Assembly: GCF_031585635.1 (NCBI RefSeq)
Contig: NZ_CP134195.1
Span: forward strand, 868,001-932,000
Length of the DNA stretch: 64,000 nt
Reading direction: 5' to 3'
From: Paraburkholderia sp. FT54
Lineage (GTDB): Bacteria; Pseudomonadota; Gammaproteobacteria; Burkholderiales; Burkholderiaceae
Both the position numbers and the translations under genes were made by a program. The notes under the pieces are model-generated. The model saw only the letters and a list, made by a program, of their open reading frames with translations, was not told the DNA's origin and ran no database searches. Below, piece by piece: positions 7,867 through 19,358 of this stretch. The stretch's first letter is position 1, and every line of letters begins with the position of its first letter.

Positions 7867-8863
7867 ACGAATCCGCGTAGAACTCGTCTTCCGGCAGACC
7901 GTGATGCTGCGTGAAATCGCGCTGCGCCGACTCGACCATCACCGGCGCGCCGCACGCATACACCTGATACGCCGACAGATCCGGCAAGTCCTCGATCACC
8001 GCGCGATGCACGAAGCCGACGCGGCCCGTCCATGCGTCGCCCGCGTCCGGCTCCGACAGCACCGGCACGAACTTGAAATTCGGAATCTCGCGCGCCCATT
8101 GTTCGGCCAGTTCGAGCAGATACAGATCCTTCTTGCGGCGTGCGCCCCAGTAGAGCGTCATTGGCCGGTTCAGGTTCTTGAACACCGCGTGTTCGACGAT
8201 CGCCTTCAGCGGCGCGAAGCCCGTACCCGATGCAAGCAGCACGATCGGCTTATCCGAATCTTCGCGCAGGAAGAACGTGCCGAGCGGCGCCTCGAAGCGC
8301 AGGATGTCACGCTCCTTCATGGTGTTGAACACGTGATCGGTGAAGGCGCCACCGGGCATGTGACGGATGTGCAATTCGACCGGGCCTTCCGTGTGCGGCG
8401 CGTTCGCCATCGAATAGCTGCGGCGCTTGCCGTCTTTCAGAATGAATTCCAGGTACTGGCCGGCGAGATATTGCAGACGCTCGTTGGCGGGCAATTGCAG
8501 CTTCAGCACGATGACGTCGTCGGCCTTGCGTTCGATCGCGTTCACGCGGCACGGCAGTTTCTTGACCTGCACGTCGCCGACGCCGGCCACTTCGCGGATA
8601 TCCACTTCGAGATCGGTGCAGGCGGTCGCGCAGCAGAAGAGCGCCATGCCGCGCGTCTTTTCGTCGTTCGACAAAGCCGACGACGAATGCGCACGCTGCT
8701 CGATTTCCCCGCTGACCACCGTGCCCTTGCACGAGCCGCAGGCGCCGTTCTTGCAGCCGTACGGCAGGCCGATGCCCTGGCGCAAGGCGGCGCTCAGCAC
8801 CGGTTCGTCCTGTTCTACCTGAAACTGCCGGCCGCTTTGCCGGAGCGTGACGTTAAATGCCAT
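7832..8863 (-). CDS. Ferredoxin-NAD(P)H reductase flavoprotein (CDP-6-deoxyglucoseen reductase-like)
   Basis: Soluble electron-transfer protein with a plant-type [2Fe-2S] domain fused to an FAD/NAD reductase, 343 residues. Cluster cysteines are C37, C42 and C45 in CKNGACGSC plus C77 or C78. The FAD-binding stretch is RRSYSMAN and the nucleotide-binding stretch is LASGTGFAPLKAI. This architecture is often annotated as CDP-6-deoxy-delta-3,4-glucoseen reductase. No deoxysugar genes are nearby, so a general reductase for an oxygenase or other acceptor is as likely. The 3' end converges with the Abi-like gene. Confidence 0.85.
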   Translation of the reverse strand: MAFNVTLRQSGRQFQVEQDEPVLSAALRQGIGLPYGCKNGACGSCKGTVVSGEIEQRAHSSSALSNDEKTRGMALFCCATACTDLEVDIREVAGVGDVQVKKLPCRVNAIERKADDVIVLKLQLPANERLQYLAGQYLEFILKDGKRRSYSMANAPHTEGPVELHIRHMPGGAFTDHVFNTMKERDILRFEAPLGTFFLREDSDKPIVLLASGTGFAPLKAIVEHAVFKNLNRPMTLYWGARRKKDLYLLELAEQWAREIPNFKFVPVLSEPDAGDAWTGRVGFVHRAVIEDLPDLSAYQVYACGAPVMVESAQRDFTQHHGLPEDEFYADSFTSAADLANAV

Positions 8864-8958
8864 AAAGTATTCGAAATCGAAAAGTCGGTAATCGTTATCG
8901 GACCTGCCGTATCAACCACGCGGTGCCTTCCGCGCATGACGGCTACAATGCGTCCACC

Positions 8959-9984
8959 ATGAAAGCGACACGAAACTTCCGCCGGCCGCGCGTGTTGATC
9001 GTAGGTTGCGGCGATGTCGGCATGCGCTGCGTGCCCTTGCTGCGGCCGCGCGCGCATGTCTTCGCGCTGACCAGCCATGCCGGGCGCTGCGCCGAATTGC
9101 GCGCGGCGGGCGTCACGCCGCTGGTCGGCGATCTCGATGTGCGCCGCAGCCTGAAACGGCTCGCGGGCCTCGCGCCGACGGTGCTGCATCTCGCTCCACC
9201 GCAGAAAACCGGCGACGACGACCGCCGAACCCGCGCCTTGCTCGCTACGCTGGGCGCGCGCCGCGCTTCAACGCGGGCCGCCGTGGCGCCTGCAGTCTCG
9301 CCGGCAGGGCGGTTGCGCCACCTTCGTGCCTCGTGGGCGGAATCTGGAACAGCCGATATTGTACCCGACGGGGTGCGCCGGACCGCCCGTTCGCGCGCGC
9401 CCGTGCGCCTCGTGTACGCGAGCACGACGGGCGTCTATGGCGACTGCGGCGGCGCGTGGATCGACGAGACGCGCGCAACGCAAGCAGCCAATGCGCGCGC
9501 CAGGCGCCGTGTCTCGGCCGAACGGCAATTGCGGCGCGCGACCGCGCGCGGCAGCGTCGCGGCCAGTATCGCGCGGATTCCCGGCATTTACGCGGGCAAC
9601 CGTCTGCCGCTTGCGCGGCTCGACAAGCGCACGCCGGCCTTGATCGATGCCGACGACGTCTACACCAACCACATTCATGCCGACGACCTGGCCGCGATCC
9701 TTGTGCGCCTTGCCACGCACGGGCGGCCGGGACGCGTGGTCCATGCGTCCGACGATTCGTCGCTGAAAATGGGTGAGTACTTCGACGAGGTCGCCGACGC
9801 GTTCGGCCTCCCGCGTGCGCCACGCATTACGCGGGCCGAAGCGGAGTTGCAGATCGCCCCGACCTTGCTGTCGTTCATGCGTGAGTCGAGGCGGCTCGTG
9901 AACCGGCGGCTCAAAGAGGAATTGCGCGTGCGCTTGCGGTATCCGAGCGTCGAAGGTTTTTTGCGTGAAGGCGTGAAAAGGTAG
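8959..9984 (+). CDS. NAD(P)-dependent epimerase/dehydratase-like SDR protein
   Basis: Extended short-chain dehydrogenase fold, 341 residues. The N-terminus has a Rossmann start VLIVGCGDVGMRC (about residues 13-25), later VYASTTGVYG, and a substrate region with DDVYTNHIHADDLA. The usual catalytic YxxxK is not obvious, so enzymatic activity is uncertain; relatives are annotated as NAD-dependent epimerases or YeeZ-like proteins. Start is ATG 8959; an upstream in-frame ATG at 8923 is less likely. A low-complexity Ala/Arg-rich stretch occupies about residues 95-140. It is divergent from the flavoprotein gene. Confidence 0.8.
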   Translation: MKATRNFRRPRVLIVGCGDVGMRCVPLLRPRAHVFALTSHAGRCAELRAAGVTPLVGDLDVRRSLKRLAGLAPTVLHLAPPQKTGDDDRRTRALLATLGARRASTRAAVAPAVSPAGRLRHLRASWAESGTADIVPDGVRRTARSRAPVRLVYASTTGVYGDCGGAWIDETRATQAANARARRRVSAERQLRRATARGSVAASIARIPGIYAGNRLPLARLDKRTPALIDADDVYTNHIHADDLAAILVRLATHGRPGRVVHASDDSSLKMGEYFDEVADAFGLPRAPRITRAEAELQIAPTLLSFMRESRRLVNRRLKEELRVRLRYPSVEGFLREGVKR

Positions 9985-10129
9985 GCGGAAGGGTCACGCT
10001 TGAACCCTTCCCACGCAGCGCAAAACCCAAGTCCAAAAGCGCGGCAAAAAGCCAACGCCCCGAGCATCGCCCGGACAATCCCACCCGCGCCGCGCTCCAC
10101 TGCATCAGCGCCACGCGGCCTCGCGAGAC

Positions 10130-10318
10130 CTACGTCAGCGCGGGCAATGCTTCCAGCAGCAGGAAGCACAGCATTGCGCCGATCAACGCGCCGATCAGGT
10201 TCGGATGATATTTGTGCCGCAGCCGCATCACGACCAGCAATCCGCCGATCAGGACCACGCTCAAGCACACAAAAGCAATCATCACGGACCAGATCTGGAA
10301 ACCGTGGTGGATGACCAT
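10130..10318 (-). CDS. Small two-helix membrane protein
   Basis: 62 residues, unrecognised family. Two hydrophobic helices (about residues 10-31 and 41-58) are joined by a short basic loop RLRHKYHPN. The ATG is preceded by a near-perfect Shine-Dalgarno sequence (aaggagg, 6 bases), which supports it strongly as a real gene despite its size. It sits alone between the SDR gene and rsuA. A membrane location is inferred; the function is unknown. Confidence 0.72.
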   Translation of the reverse strand: MVIHHGFQIWSVMIAFVCLSVVLIGGLLVVMRLRHKYHPNLIGALIGAMLCFLLLEALPALT

Positions 10319-10486
10319 GGCGCCCCTCCTTGAACTCTTTGTAGTCTTTGTTTAAACGAGTATAGGGCGAGGTGTAAGGAAGATCATGCTGCGACGCAGC
10401 GCTCGAGCGAGGCGCCGCCCGGGCTATGTGCGCGGCCGCTCATGCGGTTTCCTGCTGCATCAAGGCCTTAAAGGGGCGCTACCGGT

Positions 10487-11197
10487 TTACCCGCTCCGTA
10501 AAGATCCGAGGTCGGTTTCGTCAAGCCATTGCCACGCGCCTGACGCAAGCGTTCCGGGCAAGGCGAGTCCGCCGATCCGCTCGCGATGCAGCGTTTCGCA
10601 GCGGTTGCCGGCTGCCGCGATCATCCGCTTGACCTGGTGATACTTGCCTTCCATCACGGTGAGCGCGAGTGAGTGATCGCCGCGCGCCTGTGCGTCGACT
10701 GCGGCTATCGGTTTGGGCTCGCCGTGCAGCAGCACGCCATCGCGCAGTGCGCCCAATTGCGCGTCGTCGATCGGATGGCGTGTGGTCGCGACATACACCT
10801 TCGGCACTTTGCGTTTCGGCGACGTGAACAGGTGGACGAACTTGCCGTCGTCGGAGAGCAGCAGCAGGCCGGTCGTGTCCTGGTCGAGCCGGCCCACGCA
10901 CTGCACGCCGCGCTCGGCGAACTGCGGCGGCAACAGGCTGAATACGCTCAGGTGATGCTGCGGATCGCGCGAACACTCATAGCCCGCGGGCTTGTTCAGC
11001 AGCAGATAGGCATGCTCGCGATACGGCCAGACGACGCCGTCCACAGTGAAGGAGAAGGTGGTGTCGGCGGTGGGGAAATCGGCGTCGGCATCGGTGCAGA
11101 CTGCGCCGCCGATGCTCACGCGCGCGTCGGCGATCAACGCGCGGCATTGACGGCGCGAGCCGAAACCTTGAGTGAAGAGAATGCTTTCGAGATTCAT
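10487..11197 (-). CDS. rsuA: 16S rRNA pseudouridine synthase RsuA family
   Basis: Enzyme that isomerises a uridine in 16S rRNA (U516 in E. coli). From ATG 11197 it has 236 residues, normal for RsuA. An N-terminal S4-type domain (residues 1-60, with TQGFGSRRQCRALI) precedes the synthase domain, which has LLLNKPAGY (66-74) and the catalytic GRLDQDTTGLLLL with D105. The frame continues upstream to 11311, but that extension overlaps the divergent MFS gene and lacks family similarity. RluE or RluF paralogues are possible; the domain order fits RsuA best. Confidence 0.87.
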   Translation of the reverse strand: MNLESILFTQGFGSRRQCRALIADARVSIGGAVCTDADADFPTADTTFSFTVDGVVWPYREHAYLLLNKPAGYECSRDPQHHLSVFSLLPPQFAERGVQCVGRLDQDTTGLLLLSDDGKFVHLFTSPKRKVPKVYVATTRHPIDDAQLGALRDGVLLHGEPKPIAAVDAQARGDHSLALTVMEGKYHQVKRMIAAAGNRCETLHRERIGGLALPGTLASGAWQWLDETDLGSLRSG

Positions 11198-11291
11198 GGC
11201 GAGCGAAGAATAACACCGCAAGAAGCGGAGCGCCCCGCGTCGCGAGTCGGACCACGATGAACTTTTCATGTCCCGTCGCAGGAGTTCGTCG

Positions 11292-12545
11292 ATGCACGCT
11301 ACATCCTCCACGTTATCTGCACACCGACTGCCGGCCGCCTTTCAGCGACTCGCGTGGTCGAACCTGGTCGCGCAATCCGCCGAGCAGATCAGCCTCGCCG
11401 CCGCGCCGCTCGTCGCGGTCTTCGCACTCGGCGCCGACGCGCGCGACACGGGTCTGTTGCAGACCGCGCAGACGCTGCCGTTCCTGTTGCTGTCGATCCC
11501 GCTCGGCGTCTGGGCCGACCGCCGTTCACGCCGCACGTTGATGACGCTCGCCGAAAGCGTGCGCGTCATCGCCATGCTGTGCGTGCTGCTGCTCGTGATG
11601 ACACATGCGTTGAGCCTGCCGCTGCTCGCCGCGCTCGGCTTCATTGCCGCGACCGGCACGGTGGCCTACAACGTCGCGGCGCCTTCGCTGGTGCCCGCGC
11701 TCGTGCCGCGCGAAGCGTACGCCAGCGCGAACAGCCGACTGGAACTCGCGCGCAGCGTCGCGTATTCCGCGGGGCCGGCGCTCGGCGGGTTGCTGGTCGG
11801 CTGGATCGGCGCGGGTTGGGCGTATGGCTGTGCGGCCGCGCTGTCGGCGTTGGCCGTCGCGTTGCTGGCGGGCTTGCGCGAACCGGCGCGCACTGCAGTG
11901 CCGCAACGTCACTTCATGCTGGAACTGCGCGACGGTACGCGTTTCGTGCTGCGCGATGCGCTGCTGCGTCCCATGCTCGCGACCGCGGTGTTTTTCAATC
12001 TTGGCTTCTTCGTGCTGCAAGCGGTGTATGTGCCGTACGCGGTGCATCGGCTGGGTCTGAGCGCGTCGGCGATCGGAGTGACGCTCGGCGCCTACGGTGT
12101 CGGCATGGTGTGCGGCGCGCTCGCCGCGCCCGCCATCGCGCGACGCCTCGTCTTCGGCCGCGTGTTGATCATCGGACCGTCGTGCGGATTGCTCGCATCG
12201 CTCGTGATGGTGGCGACGCTCGCCGCGCCGTCGTTCTGGCTGGCGATGCTGAGCTTCTTCCTGCTCGGCGCCGGACCGATTCTGTGGGTGGTCGGCTCGA
12301 CCACGCTGCGCCAGGCCATCACGCCCGAACGGATGATGGGCCGCGTCTCCGCGCTCAACAGCACGGCCACCTACGGCGCGCGGCCGCTCGGCGCATTGCT
12401 CGGCGCGGCGATCAGCGCGCGGTGGGGCATGGACGCGTGTCTGGTCGCGGCGGCGGCCGCCTTCCTCGTGCAGGCGTTGATCATCGTGATGTCGCCGGCG
12501 GCACGGCTGGCTGGCATTCCTGAGCAAAGCGCTGCGGCTTGCTGA
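11292..12545 (+). CDS. MFS transporter (EntS/MFS_3-like)
   Basis: Inner-membrane major-facilitator protein, 417 residues with about twelve hydrophobic segments. The start is ATG 11292, which has a gcaggag site 7 bases upstream; an ATG at 11268 is in frame but lacks one. Family signs are the loop 2-3 motif PLGVWADRRSRRTLM and the late TLRQAITPERMMGRVSAL, typical of the EntS/MFS_3 exporter group. The substrate is unknown. It is divergent from rsuA and its stop overlaps a small tgaaaa/ttttca palindrome. Confidence 0.85.
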   Translation: MHATSSTLSAHRLPAAFQRLAWSNLVAQSAEQISLAAAPLVAVFALGADARDTGLLQTAQTLPFLLLSIPLGVWADRRSRRTLMTLAESVRVIAMLCVLLLVMTHALSLPLLAALGFIAATGTVAYNVAAPSLVPALVPREAYASANSRLELARSVAYSAGPALGGLLVGWIGAGWAYGCAAALSALAVALLAGLREPARTAVPQRHFMLELRDGTRFVLRDALLRPMLATAVFFNLGFFVLQAVYVPYAVHRLGLSASAIGVTLGAYGVGMVCGALAAPAIARRLVFGRVLIIGPSCGLLASLVMVATLAAPSFWLAMLSFFLLGAGPILWVVGSTTLRQAITPERMMGRVSALNSTATYGARPLGALLGAAISARWGMDACLVAAAAAFLVQALIIVMSPAARLAGIPEQSAAAC

Positions 12546-12625
12546 AAACAGATTTTCAAGAAGCCGGGTCGGCGTGCGATGGAGATGCGTCGGTTGAGCG
12601 CTGGTCGTCGGTGAAAACCCTCGAA

Positions 12626-12686
12626 AATGAAAATGAATTTTTTTCTGAGAGATTTCCGTGTAAATATACTTTCATTCATTTTCATT
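12626..12686. promoter_or_regulatory. 12-bp inverted-repeat operator around the rpiR/gsi promoter
   Basis: aatgaaaatgaa (12626-12637) and its exact inverse ttcattttcatt (12675-12686) lie 49 bp centre to centre, in an AT-rich island. Between them is a good -10 hexamer TATACT (12665-12670); the matching -35 is weak. A start near 12677 would fall inside the right arm. This is a strong candidate operator for the RpiR protein encoded 30 bases downstream. Confidence 0.6.
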
Positions 12687-12714
12687 ACGCCCCGGGCACC
12701 GCGCCCTCGCTCGC

Positions 12715-13689
12715 ATGATTCATCAACCGCCCGTTGCTTCCAGTCCCGCCGAGCAGGCCATCGCCGCGCGTATCGCCGCGGCCATGCCGACCCTCACACC
12801 GATTCATCGGCGCATGGGCGACTACGTGCTGGCCAATCTGTTTCGCGCGGCGACCATGCGAATCGACGAATTGGCCAGCGTGGTCGACGCCTCGGTGGCG
12901 ACGGCGAATCGCTTCGCCCGCGCGCTCGGTTTCGACGGCTACCCGCAGTTTCGTGAAGCGCTGGTGCGCGGCTTCGAAGCGACGCTTGCGCCGGTCGAGC
13001 GCTTGCGCAGTGCGCAGGAGTCGCTCGCAGCCGGCGACGATGTGGTGGACGCATCGCTCGAACAGGCCGCCAACAATCTGCACGCCACTCGCACGGCGAT
13101 CGACAGCGCCGCGGCCGAAGCCGCCGTCGAAGCGATCATCGCCGCGCGCCGCGTGTTCGTGCTCGGCTACGGCGCCAGCGCGTTTCTCGCAGGACTCATG
13201 GAACACGGCCTGATGCCGTATCACGACAACGTGCAGTCGCTCGCGCTGATGGGCGGACCGTCGCACGCCGGGCGGCGTCTGGTCGCTTCCAACGAGCACG
13301 ATCTGCTCATCGGCATCGCCTTTCCACGTTACGTCGAAGACACCATCGAACTCGCGCGACGCGCGGCAGGCCGTGGCGCTCGCGTGCTCGCGCTCACCGA
13401 CAGCCCGCGCTCGCCGCTCGCGCAATTCGCCGATCTTTCGCTCTACATCCGCGCGGACCGGCGGCTCGCGGCGAATGCCGATTCGGCCGTGCTCGCGGTG
13501 ATCGAAGCGCTGTGCGACGCGGTGGCGTATCGGGCCAAACGCTCGGTGAAGGCCGCCGCCGAAGTCAGCGAATTCGTGTTGCCGTGGCTCGTGGACCCGC
13601 GGGCCGAAGCGGCCGGCACGAACGAGCGGCCCGCGCGCAGCGCGACCCGAACCACCCGAAAACCTCGCACTACGAAAACCAAACGATGA
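12715..13689 (+). CDS. RpiR/MurR-family transcriptional regulator (HTH + SIS)
   Basis: DNA-binding regulator of 324 residues. An N-terminal RpiR helix-turn-helix (about 15-90, with ELASVVDASVATANRFARALGF) is followed by a SIS domain (about 130-260, with VFVLGYGASAFLAGL). SIS domains sense phosphosugars in known members. The C-terminal tail is Arg/Thr/Lys-rich. The ATG overlaps no upstream gene and has no clear ribosome binding site. Its stop overlaps the iaaA start (ATGA), so it heads the operon and probably controls it through the flanking inverted repeat. Confidence 0.88.
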   Translation: MIHQPPVASSPAEQAIAARIAAAMPTLTPIHRRMGDYVLANLFRAATMRIDELASVVDASVATANRFARALGFDGYPQFREALVRGFEATLAPVERLRSAQESLAAGDDVVDASLEQAANNLHATRTAIDSAAAEAAVEAIIAARRVFVLGYGASAFLAGLMEHGLMPYHDNVQSLALMGGPSHAGRRLVASNEHDLLIGIAFPRYVEDTIELARRAAGRGARVLALTDSPRSPLAQFADLSLYIRADRRLAANADSAVLAVIEALCDAVAYRAKRSVKAAAEVSEFVLPWLVDPRAEAAGTNERPARSATRTTRKPRTTKTKR

Positions 13690-14678
13690 ACTCCAACGCA
13701 GTGATTGCCATTCATGGCGGGGCAGGGACGATCCTGCGCACGTCGATGTCGGCCAGCGCCGAAGCCGAATACCACGCCGCCTTGCATGCGGTGCTGAGCG
13801 CCGGGCAACGTGTGCTCGCCGACGGCGGCAGCGCCCTCGACGCCGTGAGCGAAGCCGTGCGCCTGCTCGAAGATTGTCCGCTTTTCAACGCGGGCCACGG
13901 CGCGGTCTACACGGCGGCCGGCACGCACGAACTCGACGCGGCGATCATGGACGGCAGCACGCTCGAAGCCGGCGCGATCTGTTGTGTGAAGCGCGTGCGC
14001 AATCCGATTCTGGCGGCGCGCCGCGTGCTCGAACGCAGCGAGCATGTGTTATTCACCGGCGAAGGCGCGGAAGCGTTCGCCGCCGCGCAAGGACTCGAAT
14101 TCGCCGAGCCGGCGTATTTCCATACCGAAGCGCGCCATCGTCAATGGCTGATCGCGCGCGGTCAGCAGCGGGCCATGCTCGATCACGATGGAGCGACGCT
14201 CTCCGCCGCGCCGTCTCCGAGTGACGACGACCCGGTGCCGCACGAACCGATCGATCCGAACCGCAAGTTCGGCACCGTCGGCGCGGTCGCGCTCGATCAA
14301 CACGGCCATGTGGCGGCGGCGACCTCGACCGGCGGCGTCACCAACAAGCAGGTTGGCCGGGTCGGCGATACGCCGCTGATCGGCGCGGGCTGCTATGCGG
14401 ACGACGCGACCTGCGCGGTCTCGACCACCGGCTCAGGCGAAATGTTCATGCGCATGGTCGCGGCCTACGACGTCGCGGCGCAAATGGCTTACCGCAATGT
14501 GTCGCTGCAGGAAGCGGCCGACGACGTGGTGATGAACCGCTTGCCGAAGATCGGCGGACGCGGTGGCCTGATCGCGGTCGACGCGCGCGGCAACGTCACG
14601 CTGCCTTTCAATACCGAAGGCATGTATCGCGGCTTTGCGCGGCTCGGCGAAGCGCCGGTGACGGCGATTTACCGCTAG
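13686..14678 (+). CDS. iaaA: Isoaspartyl peptidase / L-asparaginase (Ntn hydrolase)
   Basis: N-terminal-nucleophile hydrolase that cleaves isoaspartyl dipeptides and asparagine. It is made as a precursor that self-cleaves at G196-T197; T197 in KFGTVGAVA becomes the nucleophile. Other family motifs are IHGGAG (9-14), NAGHGAVYT (68-76) and the late TGSGEMFMR. Start ATG 13686 overlaps the rpiR stop; the longer frame from 13512 lies inside rpiR. 330 residues is typical. In E. coli iaaA likewise precedes gsiABCD. Confidence 0.92.
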   Translation: MNSNAVIAIHGGAGTILRTSMSASAEAEYHAALHAVLSAGQRVLADGGSALDAVSEAVRLLEDCPLFNAGHGAVYTAAGTHELDAAIMDGSTLEAGAICCVKRVRNPILAARRVLERSEHVLFTGEGAEAFAAAQGLEFAEPAYFHTEARHRQWLIARGQQRAMLDHDGATLSAAPSPSDDDPVPHEPIDPNRKFGTVGAVALDQHGHVAAATSTGGVTNKQVGRVGDTPLIGAGCYADDATCAVSTTGSGEMFMRMVAAYDVAAQMAYRNVSLQEAADDVVMNRLPKIGGRGGLIAVDARGNVTLPFNTEGMYRGFARLGEAPVTAIYR

Positions 14679-14750
14679 TCCGTCTGCCGCCAGTCGCCTG
14701 AACCCTTGCCTGAATTTTCGCTAGCAGCGTTCGAATCCAAAGGAACCACC

Positions 14751-16673
<1,923 letters not shown>

Positions 16674-16757
16674 AAACCCGTACTAAAAACCTAAAGCAAC
16701 ACGCTTCTTCTCGCAGCATCACAACCTGTTTTCATTTCGCAGCCTGGAGCCAACCTC

Positions 16758-18320
16758 ATGAACCTGCTGGTCCCGTCTTCTCCGTTTCGTTTGCGCGCGC
16801 TGGTCAGCGGCGGCGCGGTGGTGTTCGCGATGCTCGCGGGCAATGCGGCGCACGCCGATACCACGGCCGTGATGGCCGTCGCCTCGACCTTCACCACGCT
16901 CGATCCGTACGATGCCAACGACACGCTTTCGCAAGCCGTCGCCAAGTCGTTCTATCAAGGACTGTTCGGGTTCGACAAGGACATGAAGCTGGTCAACGTG
17001 CTGGCCGATAGCTACGAAGCCAGCCCGGACGCGAAGGTCTACACGTTCAAGCTGCGCCACGGCGTGAAGTTCCAGGACGGCACTGACTTCAACGCGGCCG
17101 CAGTGAAGGCGAACTTCGACCGCGTCACGGATCCGGCGAACAAGCTCAAGCGTTACAACATGTTCAACCGTATCGAGAAAACCGAGGTGGTCGATCCGTA
17201 CACGGTGAAGATCACGCTGAAGGCGCCGTTCTCGGCGTTTGTCAATGTGCTGGCGCATCCTTCGGCGGTGATGATTTCGCCGGACGCGCTGAAGAAGTAC
17301 GGCAAGGACATCGCGTTCCATCCGGTCGGCACGGGTCCGTTCGAACTGGTGAAATGGGATCCGGCGGGCGATCTGACGGTAAAGAAGTTCGCCGGTTACT
17401 GGAAGAAGGGTTACCCGAAAGTCGACGCGATCGACTGGAAGCCGGTGGTCGACAACAACACGCGCGCTGCGCTGATGCGCACCGGCGAAGCGGACTTCGC
17501 GTTCCAGGTGCCGTTCGAACAGGCCGCGCAATTGCAGTCGAGCCCGAAGGTGGATCTGATCGCGTCGCCGTCGATCATTCAGCGCTATATCAGCCTGAAC
17601 GTGAACCAGAAGCCGTTCGACAATCCGAAGGTGCGTGAAGCGCTGAACTACGCGGTCAACAAGGACGCGCTCACCAAGGTCGTGTTCGCCGGTTACGCGA
17701 CGCCGGCCGACGGCGTGGTGCCGCAAGGCGTCGACTATGCGGTCAAGCAGGGTCCGTGGCCGTACGATCCGGCCAAGGCGCGCGCGTTGCTGAAGGAAGC
17801 GGGTTATCCGAACGGTTTCGAAACCACGCTGTGGTCCGCGTATAACTACTCGACCGCGCAGAAGGTGATCCAGTTCGTGCAGCAGCAACTCGCGCAAGTG
17901 GGCATCAAGGCGCAGGTCGAAGCGCTCGAGGCGGGTCAACGTGTCGCCAAGGTGGAAAGCGCGCAGGATGCGGCGACGGCGCCGGTCCGTATGTACTACT
18001 CGGGCTGGTCGTCGTCGACGGGTGAAGCGGATTGGGCGATCACGCCGCTGCTCGCGTCGGTTTCGTTCCCACCGAAGATGGTCAACACCGCGTACTACAA
18101 GAACGACACCGTCGACAGCGATCTGAAGCAGGCGCTCGAAACCACCGACCGCACGAAGAAAGCCGAACTCTACACCGACGCGCAAAAACGCATCTGGACC
18201 GACGCGCCGTGGATTTTCCTCGTCAAGGAAAAGGTCGTGTACGCGCGCAGCAAGCGTCTGTCGGGAGCTTATGTGGCGCCGGACGGTTCGTTCAATTTCG
18301 ACGAGATCGCGATCAAGTGA
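16758..18320 (+). CDS. gsiB: Glutathione/peptide ABC transporter substrate-binding protein
   Basis: Periplasmic peptide-binding protein (SBP_bac_5 family), 520 residues. A signal peptide of about 33 residues ends at NAAHA before DTTAV. Family strings include [14 protein letters not shown] and [16 protein letters not shown], with a late [13 protein letters not shown]. It would hand peptides or glutathione to GsiCD. The ribosome binding site before ATG 16758 is tggagcc. The gene follows gsiA by 84 bases. Confidence 0.92.
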   Translation: MNLLVPSSPFRLRALVSGGAVVFAMLAGNAAHADTTAVMAVASTFTTLDPYDANDTLSQAVAKSFYQGLFGFDKDMKLVNVLADSYEASPDAKVYTFKLRHGVKFQDGTDFNAAAVKANFDRVTDPANKLKRYNMFNRIEKTEVVDPYTVKITLKAPFSAFVNVLAHPSAVMISPDALKKYGKDIAFHPVGTGPFELVKWDPAGDLTVKKFAGYWKKGYPKVDAIDWKPVVDNNTRAALMRTGEADFAFQVPFEQAAQLQSSPKVDLIASPSIIQRYISLNVNQKPFDNPKVREALNYAVNKDALTKVVFAGYATPADGVVPQGVDYAVKQGPWPYDPAKARALLKEAGYPNGFETTLWSAYNYSTAQKVIQFVQQQLAQVGIKAQVEALEAGQRVAKVESAQDAATAPVRMYYSGWSSSTGEADWAITPLLASVSFPPKMVNTAYYKNDTVDSDLKQALETTDRTKKAELYTDAQKRIWTDAPWIFLVKEKVVYARSKRLSGAYVAPDGSFNFDEIAIK

Positions 18321-18430
18321 TGAGCTGAGCGTGCGCGCCGGCGTGCCGTTCGTTAGCACGCCGCGCCGCGCGGTCGCCGTGCAGAAGCACAAGATCTTTC
18401 GTTGCCCGCATCATTGCCGGATTGGATGTC

Positions 18431-19351
18431 ATGCTGAACTTCCTCGTCAAACGTCTCTTTGGCCTGCTGCCGACGCTCTTCATCGTCGCCGTGCTGGTGT
18501 TCCTGTTCGTGCATCTGTTGCCGGGCGATCCGGCGCGGCTCGCCGCCGGTCCCGATGCGGACGAGGCGACAGTCGCGCTGGTGCGTGCCGACCTCGGTCT
18601 GAACAAGCCGATGCCGCAGCAGTTCGCCAGCTTCTTCGTGAAGATCGCGCACGGCGACTTCGGCATCTCGACGCGCAGCAAGCGCCCGGTCAGCCAGGAA
18701 ATCGGCGAGCGCTTCATGCCGACGCTGCTGCTCACGCTCGCCAGCATGGTGTGGGCGGTGGTGCTGGGCATGGGTATCGGCATCGTCTCGGCCGTGTGGC
18801 GCAACCGCTGGCCCGACCGGCTCGGTATGACGCTCGCGGTGTCGGGCATTTCGTTTCCCGCGTTCGCGCTCGGCATGCTGCTGATGGAGATTTTTTCGGT
18901 GCAGCTCGGCTGGCTGCCGATTGTCGGCGACGGTTCGTGGCAGAGCTACGTGTTGCCGTCGCTCACGCTCGGCGCGGCCGTCGCGGCGGTGATGGCGCGC
19001 TTCACGCGTGCTTCGTTCGTCGAAGTGATGAACGAAGATTTCGTGCGGACCGCGCGCGCCAAGGGCGTGCCCGAGCGTCTCGTGATCGTCAAACACTGCC
19101 TGCGCAACGCGATGATTCCCGTCATCACGATGATGGGTCTGCAATTCGGCTTTCTGCTGGGTGGTTCGATCGTGGTCGAAGTGGTGTTCAACTGGCCGGG
19201 CCTCGGGCGCCTGCTGGTGGATGCCGTATCGATGCGCGACTACCCGGTGATTCAGGCTGAAGTGCTGTTGTTCTCGCTGGAATTCATCATCATCAATCTG
19301 GTCGTGGACGTGCTGTACGCCGTGATCAACCCGACCATCCGTTTCAAGTGA
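18431..19351 (+). CDS. gsiC: Glutathione/peptide ABC transporter permease GsiC
   Basis: DppB-type inner-membrane permease of 306 residues, the same length as E. coli GsiC. About six hydrophobic segments are visible, with the conserved N-terminal [16 protein letters not shown], the HLLPGDPAR loop and the EAA-type cytoplasmic loop [20 protein letters not shown] 18431 is chosen over an in-frame TTG at 18422 by similarity to the family. A 110-base spacer separates it from gsiB; gsiD starts 7 bases after it. Confidence 0.92.
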   Translation: MLNFLVKRLFGLLPTLFIVAVLVFLFVHLLPGDPARLAAGPDADEATVALVRADLGLNKPMPQQFASFFVKIAHGDFGISTRSKRPVSQEIGERFMPTLLLTLASMVWAVVLGMGIGIVSAVWRNRWPDRLGMTLAVSGISFPAFALGMLLMEIFSVQLGWLPIVGDGSWQSYVLPSLTLGAAVAAVMARFTRASFVEVMNEDFVRTARAKGVPERLVIVKHCLRNAMIPVITMMGLQFGFLLGGSIVVEVVFNWPGLGRLLVDAVSMRDYPVIQAEVLLFSLEFIIINLVVDVLYAVINPTIRFK

Positions 19352-19358
19352 GGCCCGC

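Noticed and set aside
16719..18392. 557-codon minus-strand frame opposite gsiB
   Set aside because: Composition of a shadow frame; gsiB on the plus strand is unambiguous.
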